Assembly (NCBI GenBank): GCA_913062645.1
Contig: CAJXVW010000001.1
Span: forward strand, 124,001 to 188,000
Reading direction: 5' to 3'
Length of the DNA stretch: 64,000 bases
DNA from: an uncultured Mycoplasmatota bacterium
Lineage (GTDB): Bacteria > Bacillota_I > Bacilli_A > Izemoplasmatales > Izemoplasmataceae
Shown in pieces: positions 57,949 through 64,000 of the stretch. Each line of letters begins with the position of its first letter. The first letter of the stretch is position 1. A program made the translations under genes and the position numbers. The notes under the pieces were generated by a model. That model was given only the letters and a program-made list of their open reading frames with translations, did not search any database and was not told where the DNA came from.

Positions 57949-59544
57949 ATGAACAAAGCGATGATGATTCTGACGATGGGACTGGTGGTTCTGTTGTCCG
58001 GATGCATGGGCGAAAACGCCGATTATGATCCGGCCGCCGAATATCGAGGGCCTATCAACTACAATACGTTTGATATCCGTTCGACCTACACCGCCGGTTC
58101 GCCAAACACGACGAGTGATTTGGGAGAAACCAATGAAGAGTACGCCACATTCACCGAGAATGTATTCATTCATGCCGAAAGCATGAGCGTGTCGACCTTC
58201 TCGATTGACGTCGACACCGCATCGTACACGAACGTGAGACGGATGTTGTTCGACAACATCTGGCCCAATCCATATGCCGTCCGCATCGAGGAAATGATCA
58301 ATTACTTCGATTACGGGCTTGTCGCCCCGACGGGGGACGACGTCATGTCGATTCATACCGAGTTGAGTCGGGCACCGTGGAATCCCGATCACCAACTGTT
58401 GATGGTGGGACTCAAGACGGAGGACATTGAATTCGATGATGCCCCAGCCAACAATCTCGTCTTTCTGCTTGACGTCTCCGGCAGCATGGGACAACCCAAC
58501 AAACTGCCGCTCTTGAAACAAGCGATGAAACTCCTTGTCGATCAGATTCGGCCCCAAGACCGCATCTCGATCGTCGTGTACGCCAGTGCCACCGGATTGG
58601 TTCTCGATGGAGCCGACGGCAACGACCAAGAAGCCATCATCGAGGCGATCGACAATCTGTCCGCCGGGGGATCGACGGCCGGAGCGGCCGGGATCCAACT
58701 GGCTTATCAGACCGCGATGAACCACTTCATCGAAGACGGGAACAACCGTGTTATTCTTGGTACCGACGGTGATTTCAATGTCGGTGTAAGCAGCGACAGC
58801 GCACTGGAGGAACTGATTGTCGAGAAACGCGAATCGGGCGTGTTCCTGAGCGTCCTCGGTTTCGGAACCGGTAATCTCAAGGACAGCAAGATGGAAACCC
58901 TGGCCGATAAAGGGAATGGCGTGTATTATTACATCGACAACCTTCTGGAGGCCAAAAAAGTGTTTGTCGAAGAACTCGGCGGCTCTCTCGTGACCGTTGC
59001 CAAAGACGTCAAATTGCAGATCGAGTTCAACCCGGCCAATGTCAAAGGATATCGTTTGATCGGGTATGAAAATCGTCTGTTGGACTATGATGATTTCAAC
59101 GATGACACCAAGGATGCCGGCGACATGGGTGCCGGCCACGAAGTTGTGGCCCTGTATGAAATCATACCCGCCACCTCCGATGAAGTCATCGATGCATTCG
59201 AATTTGAACAACCGGAAGAGTTGAAGTATGACGGAACCAACTTCACCGAGGAACTGATGACCTTGCAGATTCGCTACAAGGACCCGGAAAGCTCCATGTC
59301 CGACCTGATAGAAGATGTTGTCTTCGTCGCTGAAGAAACCGAAATGCCGTCCGAAGCATTCCGCTTTGCCAGCGCCGTTGCCGAGTTCGGCATGTTGCTG
59401 CGGGATTCGGAGTACAAGGGAGAATCCAGTTATGTAACGGTCATCGATCGTGCCACCGCCGCACTTGGCGAGGATGAGCATGGCTACCGCAGTCAGTTCA
59501 TCAGTCTGGTGCAACAAGCCCGAGCTTTGATCGAGGAAGACTGA
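57949..59544 (+). CDS. VWA-domain lipoprotein (YfbK type)
   Basis: 531 aa. Lipobox SGC; N-terminal von_Willebrand-associated segment with STFSIDVDTASYTNVRRML; VWA domain (about residues 165-345) with intact MIDAS DVSGSMG and a later DGDFNVG; C-terminal DUF3520-like region. The YfbK layout is found on exported proteins in many phyla; function unknown, probably Mg2+-dependent binding of a partner. Under the four-repeat TGTCA box. Confidence 0.93.
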   Translation: MNKAMMILTMGLVVLLSGCMGENADYDPAAEYRGPINYNTFDIRSTYTAGSPNTTSDLGETNEEYATFTENVFIHAESMSVSTFSIDVDTASYTNVRRMLFDNIWPNPYAVRIEEMINYFDYGLVAPTGDDVMSIHTELSRAPWNPDHQLLMVGLKTEDIEFDDAPANNLVFLLDVSGSMGQPNKLPLLKQAMKLLVDQIRPQDRISIVVYASATGLVLDGADGNDQEAIIEAIDNLSAGGSTAGAAGIQLAYQTAMNHFIEDGNNRVILGTDGDFNVGVSSDSALEELIVEKRESGVFLSVLGFGTGNLKDSKMETLADKGNGVYYYIDNLLEAKKVFVEELGGSLVTVAKDVKLQIEFNPANVKGYRLIGYENRLLDYDDFNDDTKDAGDMGAGHEVVALYEIIPATSDEVIDAFEFEQPEELKYDGTNFTEELMTLQIRYKDPESSMSDLIEDVVFVAEETEMPSEAFRFASAVAEFGMLLRDSEYKGESSYVTVIDRATAALGEDEHGYRSQFISLVQQARALIEED

Positions 59545-59611
59545 CTCCTGGTCGGACAACAAAAGGCGGATTGGGAGATTTGGGGGAACATGCAGAACGT
59601 TGTCCGACATG

Positions 59612-59642
59612 AAAAAGGGTCATCCGCACGGATGACCCTTTG
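59612..59642. terminator. Terminator between convergent genes
   Basis: AAAGGGTCATCC / GGATGACCCTTT; the longer T run is on the minus strand (panE side). Confidence 0.85.
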
Positions 59643-59646
59643 TATG

Positions 59647-60660
59647 TTAGTATATGAAGTAGCGGATGTTCTTCCAATCGGGAACCAGTTCACCGGCCTC
59701 AATCTGGCGCACCACCGAGATGACCTTGTCGTTGAGTGGCGTGTCGACCCCGTATTTGTCACCATATGCGGCCACAACACCGTTGATGGCGTCAACTTCG
59801 GTTTCGCGTCCTCGTTCGATGTCGCGCAACATGCTGGAGCGGATGTTCTTGTGTTTGCGCATCGCAAACGGCAGGATGAACATGGCGAACCGTTGTTTGA
59901 TCCATGTCTTGTAATACATCAGTTTGACGACGTCCTTGCCTTGGATCGGTTCGATCTTGATGCCGGCGGCATGGGCCACATCAATGCATTCCTTGATGAT
60001 CGTGACGGCCAGTCTGCGGGTCGCACATTCTTTGCTGAGGGCGCCGAATGTCGCACCAGTCACGACCGACAAACCACTGAAGGCGGCGTTGATCATCAGT
60101 TTCGCCCAACGTGCCCCGATGAAGTTTTCTTCCACCGTGACCTGTCCCATTCTGGAGAGCATCTTGACAATGTATGCGAACAGTTCTTCATCGACGTCGC
60201 CGTATTTGCCGATGGCGAATGTCAGTGTATCGGGGGTGGCTTCGCTGGTGAGTTCGGCCACACCGCGGCCATGGAAGGTCGCACCCCAGCTCATCGTGCA
60301 GCCGATGGTTCGATCGGCGCCGATGACATCGGCGATGACGGGCTCAGGAATGCCGTTTTGCATCGTGCAAATGACACCGCGTTCACTGAGATGAGGCTCC
60401 AAGAAGGCGGCGATTTTTTTGTTGTCACGTTGTTTCGTCATCAACAAGATGATGTCGTAGGAATCCCCCATCTGATCGGGCAGACATGCTCGCACTGGCT
60501 GGACGAAGTTCGCCTTGCCGATGACTTTTGCACCGGTGCGATTCATCGCATCGACATGGTCCTTGTTGCGGTTGACGAGATCGATCTCATATCCGGCTTT
60601 GGCGAGATAGGCACCCAATACAGTGCCCATCGCACCTGCACCGTAAATGGCTACGTTCAT
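59647..60660 (-). CDS. panE: Ketopantoate reductase family enzyme
   Basis: 337 aa. N-terminal NADP motif GAGAMGTVLGAYLAKAG, Arg in LVNRNKDHV for the 2'-phosphate, TKQRD, the substrate-site Lys in KLMINAAFSGL preceded by RWA, and an ExD-like late acidic element. The family makes pantoate for coenzyme A; relatives reduce other 2-keto acids, so the exact substrate is less sure than the family. No other pantothenate genes are near. AAGGAGG precedes the ATG. Confidence 0.88.
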   Translation of the reverse strand: MNVAIYGAGAMGTVLGAYLAKAGYEIDLVNRNKDHVDAMNRTGAKVIGKANFVQPVRACLPDQMGDSYDIILLMTKQRDNKKIAAFLEPHLSERGVICTMQNGIPEPVIADVIGADRTIGCTMSWGATFHGRGVAELTSEATPDTLTFAIGKYGDVDEELFAYIVKMLSRMGQVTVEENFIGARWAKLMINAAFSGLSVVTGATFGALSKECATRRLAVTIIKECIDVAHAAGIKIEPIQGKDVVKLMYYKTWIKQRFAMFILPFAMRKHKNIRSSMLRDIERGRETEVDAINGVVAAYGDKYGVDTPLNDKVISVVRQIEAGELVPDWKNIRYFIY

Positions 60661-60690
60661 GACGATTCCTCCTTCGCTATTGGTACGTTC

Positions 60691-60699
60691 ATTATATCA
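60691..60699 (-). promoter_or_regulatory. Extended -10 promoter of panE
   Basis: Minus strand TGaTATAAT, 31 bases before the ATG. Confidence 0.6.
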
Positions 60700-60704
60700 T
60701 AGGT

Positions 60705-60716
60705 CGATTTAAATCG
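60705..60716. promoter_or_regulatory. Perfect 12-bp palindrome between divergent promoters
   Basis: CGATTTAAATCG lies just upstream of the panE -10 and in the -35 zone of the E1-like operon; candidate shared operator. Confidence 0.5.
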
Positions 60717-60734
60717 CACTCTAATAATTTCCTG

Positions 60735-60743
60735 TGCTATAAT
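60735..60743 (+). promoter_or_regulatory. Extended -10 promoter of the E1-like operon
   Basis: TGcTATAAT, 38 bases before the ATG. Confidence 0.65.
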
Positions 60744-60781
60744 GAACATGACGAGATTACGAATGAAATGGTGGTGACATC

Positions 60782-61483
60782 ATGAACCAACCGATCAACG
60801 GACGACGATTCGAAGGCAACTTCGGGATTCTGAACCAAGCAGACATGGTGCGATTGCAATCGATGTCTGTGATGATTGTCGGTATGGGTGGGTTGGGCGG
60901 TCATGTTGCCGCAAGCATGGTACGACTTGGTGTCATCCGGTTGACGCTGGTGGATCCAGATGTGTTTGACGAAACCAACCTCAATCGTCAGCTGTTTTGC
61001 GACGAGTCGACGATCGGATTGCGAAAGGTCAGTGTTGCAAGCGAATCATTGCTCCGCATCAACTCGAACCTCATCATAACGACACGTGAAACCACCGTTC
61101 AACATCTCGACAAAGCGGATCTTCATCCCATCGATCTGATTGTTGATGCCGTTGACGACATCGCCACCAAACGGTATTTGGAAAGACTGGGAACGACCCT
61201 GGGCATACCGGTTCTGCATGGTGCCTGTGCCGGATGGTACGGGCAGGTCGCATGGCTGGAACCGGGATCGACTCTGCTCCACCTCTATTACGGAGACACG
61301 TCCATTGGAGTCGAAACGAGTTTGCGAAATCCTTCCTTCACCCCGGCCGTGGTCGCCAACGTCATGATTTCGGAGTTTGTCAAACACCTTCAAAACGCTG
61401 AAGAGAACCATCATCGTGGTCTGTTGCTGATCGATCTCGCCAACGATACCATGGAACGGATTCTCACCGAGGAGCGTGAATAA
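60782..61483 (+). CDS. E1-like adenylyltransferase (ThiF/MoeB/HesA superfamily)
   Basis: 233 aa, a minimal E1 fold. ATP site GMGGLGGHVAASMVRLG, Asp in LVDPD, the catalytic NLNRQ Arg, and the Asp of VDAVDD that binds magnesium. It lacks the CxxC zinc pairs of MoeB, and a possible acceptor Cys is in HGACAGWYG. It would adenylate the C-terminal Gly of a ubiquitin-like carrier; the next gene encodes exactly such a protein, so the partner is likely local. Confidence 0.9.
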   Translation: MNQPINGRRFEGNFGILNQADMVRLQSMSVMIVGMGGLGGHVAASMVRLGVIRLTLVDPDVFDETNLNRQLFCDESTIGLRKVSVASESLLRINSNLIITTRETTVQHLDKADLHPIDLIVDAVDDIATKRYLERLGTTLGIPVLHGACAGWYGQVAWLEPGSTLLHLYYGDTSIGVETSLRNPSFTPAVVANVMISEFVKHLQNAEENHHRGLLLIDLANDTMERILTEERE

Positions 61484-61484
61484 G

Positions 61485-61730
61485 GTGGCCAATGTGGTAT
61501 TTTACAACTTGTTGCGCAGCAAGTACGGACGCACTTCCATTGATGTCCGTGGCGACAGCATTCAGGCGGTGATTGATGCGATCATCCAATCCATTCCTGA
61601 GGCGACACCGGATGACTTTCAACGATGCGTCGTGTTGTACGAAGACAGAGTGATTCATCCATCGCGCTTCGATCAACCGATCGGGCCGAACGATCGCATT
61701 GCCATCACGCATTTCGTGGGAGGAGGATAA
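61485..61730 (+). CDS. MoaD/ThiS-like sulfur carrier or ubiquitin-like protein ending in Gly-Gly-Gly
   Basis: 81 aa from GTG 61485, ten bases after GAGGAG (GTG 61476 is the alternative). Beta-grasp pattern with VVFYNLLRSKYG at the start and NDRIAITHFVGGG at the end, as in MoaD (LxGGDEVAxxPPVxGG). The C-terminal Gly tail is exposed, as needed for adenylation. The bases of the three Gly codons, GGAGGAGGA, also form the ribosome site of the next gene. Could serve molybdopterin, thiamine or a separate sulfur-transfer route. Confidence 0.82.
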   Translation: MANVVFYNLLRSKYGRTSIDVRGDSIQAVIDAIIQSIPEATPDDFQRCVVLYEDRVIHPSRFDQPIGPNDRIAITHFVGGG

Positions 61731-61731
61731 C

Positions 61732-62271
61732 ATGTTTCGATTCTTGCGTTTCATCCACTCGGGATTCGGCGCACTGACGCTGTGGGTCATCTTTGTTGTG
61801 TTCACTGCGACGGCGTTGCCGCTGGTCTCCAACTACACCGAAGAGCGCATCGGGGTGGCCGAAGCGCCCGATCTGGTTTACATTCAGGACTACGACAGAT
61901 TGTATGAACTGGCCGAGGCGTACGGAGAAGACGGACGCAGCGTGTACATTACGATGCGATGGACGTTCGACATCGTCTGGCCGCTGGTCTACGGTCTGAC
62001 CCTCTATGCGACCATTGCCTGGCTGACGCCCAACGGTCGATGGAAGCATCTGGTCTGGATTCCCGTCGCGGCGGTCTTGTTCGATTATGTCGAAAACACG
62101 TTCGCGACGATTTTGATGGCGATTCATCCACGTGAATCAATGGCGGCGTTCGTCGGTTTGTTCCTAGGAACCTTCCTGAAATGGACCACGCTCGGGTTGT
62201 CCTTCGTTGTAGCGTTGGTCCTATTGATCTTGCGCATCGTACGTGGCAAACCATTGAAGGAGATCAACTGA
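61732..62271 (+). CDS. Four-helix membrane protein in the E1/carrier operon, unknown
   Basis: 179 aa. ATG 61732 with GGAGGAGGA seven bases upstream. Four hydrophobic segments, an outer loop with NYTEERIGVAEAPDLVYIQDYDRLYELAEAYG cut into two short strands of acidic residues, and a basic tail RGKPLKEIN. No family recognised. One base of its stop codon is shared with the acylphosphatase start. Confidence 0.8.
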   Translation: MFRFLRFIHSGFGALTLWVIFVVFTATALPLVSNYTEERIGVAEAPDLVYIQDYDRLYELAEAYGEDGRSVYITMRWTFDIVWPLVYGLTLYATIAWLTPNGRWKHLVWIPVAAVLFDYVENTFATILMAIHPRESMAAFVGLFLGTFLKWTTLGLSFVVALVLLILRIVRGKPLKEIN

Positions 62272-62549
62272 TGGACATCATCACGCTGCGGTGGATTCTG
62301 CACGGCCGTGTGCAGGGCGTCGGGATGCGGTTCTACGTCAATCGCACGGCTCCGAAGTTCGGGATCACCGGATATGTCAGGAATCGCTACGACGGAACCG
62401 TCGAGATCCTCGCTCAGGCGACGGCGGCACGTTTGCACCAGTTTCAGGAACACCTCAAGACCCATGCCCCCGGGAACATCGAACGGATCATTCCCGAAGA
62501 CGCGGGTGAGACGAAACCCTACCACAAATTTCAAATCAAGTTGTTCTAA
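62271..62549 (+). CDS. acyP: Acylphosphatase
   Basis: 92 aa, the normal size. The active-site motif is intact: GRVQGVGMRFYV holds the phosphate-binding Arg, and GYVRNRYDGTVEI the catalytic Asn. It hydrolyses carboxyl-phosphate mixed anhydrides in the cytoplasm. ATGA-type overlap with the membrane gene (TGATG) means coupled translation. Its pairing with an enzyme that makes acyl-adenylates is unusual. Confidence 0.95.
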   Translation: MDIITLRWILHGRVQGVGMRFYVNRTAPKFGITGYVRNRYDGTVEILAQATAARLHQFQEHLKTHAPGNIERIIPEDAGETKPYHKFQIKLF

Positions 62550-62579
62550 AAAAAGCCTTCCCGTCGGGGAAGGCTTTTG
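62549..62579. terminator. Bidirectional terminator
   Basis: AAAAGCCTTCCC / GGGGAAGGCTTTT, between convergent genes. Confidence 0.9.
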
Positions 62580-62584
62580 TGTTG

Positions 62585-64000
62585 TCATTGGCCGTTGATG
62601 TAATTGAGGATGTCGGTCGCACCGACATGCTCTTCGAGGACCTCGTTGCTCGAGATCACGAGCAGCGCGGGCACGGCGTCGACCAACGCGCCATCGGAAT
62701 TGGCCACGAGGGACAGATTCAGGAAGTAGACTTCACCGAAATCTATGGCGTACTCGTAGATTTGCTCTTCGATGTCCTGACAGAAGTCGCAGTCGTTGCC
62801 GTAGACATAGATGATGTACTCGTGTTCGCCCATCATCAGGGCTTCGTCCCAACTGTAGAGGTGGACGAACTCCGCAAACAGACCGTCGGTTCCGGTATCG
62901 TCGGGAACGCATTCCCCATCCACCAGGACTGTTCCGTCGGTGCAGGTCACGTCAGGATCTACGGGTTCTTCCGGTTCGACTTCACCAGGGATGTCTTGTT
63001 CGCGGCTTTCGCCGATTTGGACCTGATTCAGGATCGTCGCCGGATCGGCGAGTGTCGAGACCATCACGAATTTGCTGCTGATGGTGTAGAGGTAGTCGCT
63101 GATGAATTTCGATTTGTACACGTAGGTGTCCCAGCTGTTGGCTTCGCTGTGTTCGACACGGGCGCGTTCGCTGATGGTGCCATCTTCCAGATCGAGATTG
63201 AGCACCAGGACGCCGGTCGTGTAGGACCATCGATAGTCGTTGTCATCGCTGCCGTAGGTATTCTCGGTGTAGGGAAGTGCGATGATGCCTTTGTCGAGCG
63301 ACACCAGCAAATCCTTGTGGTTGTAGACCGTCGAGGTCCACATGTAGCTTCCTTCGGAGTACGGATAGATGAGTTCGCTGGCGACGACGGCATTGGTCTT
63401 GTCGCTGACGTCATAGAGCGAGATCTTGAGACCTTGCGTTCCGCCTTCGTTGTCACCGTAGCCGATGCCGAGGATGAAGTCTTCGTTGATCGGCTGCAAA
63501 TAGTCGCTGAACCCGGGGATTTCAAGTTCGCTGAGTTTGGTCGGGTTGGTCGGGTCGGACAGGTCGATGACGTAGAACGGGTCGGTGCGGAGGAACGTCA
63601 CGACGTAGGCGTAGTCGCCGACGAAGCGGGTCGACTGGACGCTTTCACCCGGTTTTCCGAGGTGTTCGAGGGTGCTGATGATCTCGAGATCGAGATCAAG
63701 AACCATCAGGCGGTTGTTGATGTCGTCCTGCTCGGTACCCCACCACCACCAGTTGAACCCGGTGGTGACGATGCGGACGTATCCGTCCTTCTCGTCCATC
63801 GCGAACTGATCGAGCGCGACACCCGGAACGTCGCCGCTGGCGCCGAATGAGACGATCGCGTCATCGATGGCGATGCGGATGATCGAGGTCGTGATCTCAT
63901 AGGGATCCTCTTCGGGGACGTACTCTTCGTCATTGTCCGCAGCTTCTTCCATTTCCAGAAGTAGCGCATCGTTCCAGTTCCATTTGGTGCCGGTCAGATA
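62585..64000 (-). CDS. Exported beta-propeller protein with C-terminal thioredoxin-like domain (5' partial)
   Basis: At least 471 codons; the frame is open to the right edge, so the N-terminus, and any signal peptide, lies outside the window. The visible N-terminal three quarters are a beta-propeller of the Beta_propel family (DUF/PF09826 type; repeated blades such as GDYAYVVTFLRTDPFYVIDLSDPTNP). A Cys-pair module CTDGTVLVDGEC follows, then a thioredoxin-fold domain with an active-site CxxC in GNDCDFCQDIEEQI and the cis-Pro loop AVPALLVIS. The propeller could bind a surface partner and the thioredoxin reduce or isomerise its disulphides. The fusion is not one I know. Confidence 0.88.
   Translation of the reverse strand, partial: YLTGTKWNWNDALLLEMEEAADNDEEYVPEEDPYEITTSIIRIAIDDAIVSFGASGDVPGVALDQFAMDEKDGYVRIVTTGFNWWWWGTEQDDINNRLMVLDLDLEIISTLEHLGKPGESVQSTRFVGDYAYVVTFLRTDPFYVIDLSDPTNPTKLSELEIPGFSDYLQPINEDFILGIGYGDNEGGTQGLKISLYDVSDKTNAVVASELIYPYSEGSYMWTSTVYNHKDLLVSLDKGIIALPYTENTYGSDDNDYRWSYTTGVLVLNLDLEDGTISERARVEHSEANSWDTYVYKSKFISDYLYTISSKFVMVSTLADPATILNQVQIGESREQDIPGEVEPEEPVDPDVTCTDGTVLVDGECVPDDTGTDGLFAEFVHLYSWDEALMMGEHEYIIYVYGNDCDFCQDIEEQIYEYAIDFGEVYFLNLSLVANSDGALVDAVPALLVISSNEVLEEHVGATDILNYINGQ

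Noticed and set aside
57895-59610. 571-codon minus-strand frame opposite the VWA lipoprotein
   Set aside because: Antisense shadow of a gene with MIDAS motif, lipobox and promoter box.
62579-63850. 423-codon plus-strand frame opposite the propeller-thioredoxin gene
   Set aside because: Antisense shadow; low-complexity Val/Asp/Glu translation.

Overview
The window reads like the chromosome of a Gram-positive-type, cell-wall-poor or monoderm bacterium. Seen directly: strong AAGGAGG-type ribosome sites, at least nine exported proteins with short signal peptides ending in a lipobox Cys, no outer-membrane genes, intrinsic hairpin terminators after most genes, and TGA used as stop (Trp is TGG). 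Base composition looks balanced rather than AT-rich. My inference, held weakly, is an environmental Bacillota/Mycoplasmatota-related lineage (Izemoplasmatales-like); an exported endonuclease, many surface hydrolases and a K+-type membrane pyrophosphatase fit such an organism, but 16S and marker genes are not in the window. No phage, IS element or CRISPR array was seen.

Layout. 1-8.4 kb: a huge hybrid sensor kinase (5' end outside the window), an HD-GYP response regulator, a small lipoprotein and a second Cache sensor that copies the front of the kinase but has no output domain. 8.5-16.7 kb: TldD/TldE protease pair, aldo/keto reductase, M1-type peptidase lipoprotein, methyltransferase, PAF-acetylhydrolase-like esterase. 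17-19 kb: a protein with three copies of a two-helix membrane module, a Glu/Pro-rich stalk and a Rho_N/SAP-like C-terminus. 19-26.7 kb: GH18 and GH-A clan lipoproteins, a possible FMN-carrying lipoprotein, a DUF368 lipid-carrier flippase, a membrane-bound XRE regulator with a palindromic operator over its promoter. 26.8-34.4 kb: K+ channel subunit, KatG, DUF454, exported endonuclease I, tRNA-Ala(CGC), a DUF3137-like protein. 34.6-38.9 kb: a lipoprotein of ten fasciclin (FAS1) domains whose last part is an 819-nt two-domain unit repeated three times. 39-47 kb: OhrR, HppA, small membrane proteins, deoxynucleoside kinase, HD hydrolase, LipB, CotH-like lipoprotein. 47-54.8 kb: CorC-like transporter, a SnoaL/SDR/FAD-desaturase operon, YjbQ, a membrane protein + XRE pair, and a MarR-pirin operon. 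54.8-59.5 kb: a two-component system flanked by two lipoprotein genes. 59.6-64 kb: PanE, a four-gene operon of E1-like enzyme, MoaD-like carrier, membrane protein and acylphosphatase, and a beta-propeller/thioredoxin fusion cut by the right edge.

The best candidates for something new are regulatory and architectural: a PhoB-like 11-bp repeat (TGTCA) placed at exactly the same distance from the -10 box in front of both lipoprotein genes around the two-component system; a hairpin that separates an ideal Shine-Dalgarno from the start of the FAS1 gene; the E1/carrier/membrane/acylphosphatase operon in which the carrier's C-terminal Gly codons form the next gene's ribosome site; the membrane-module x3 + Rho_N/SAP protein; a two-cysteine mini-module shared by unrelated surface proteins; and a very general use of extended -10 (TGnTATAAT) promoters.
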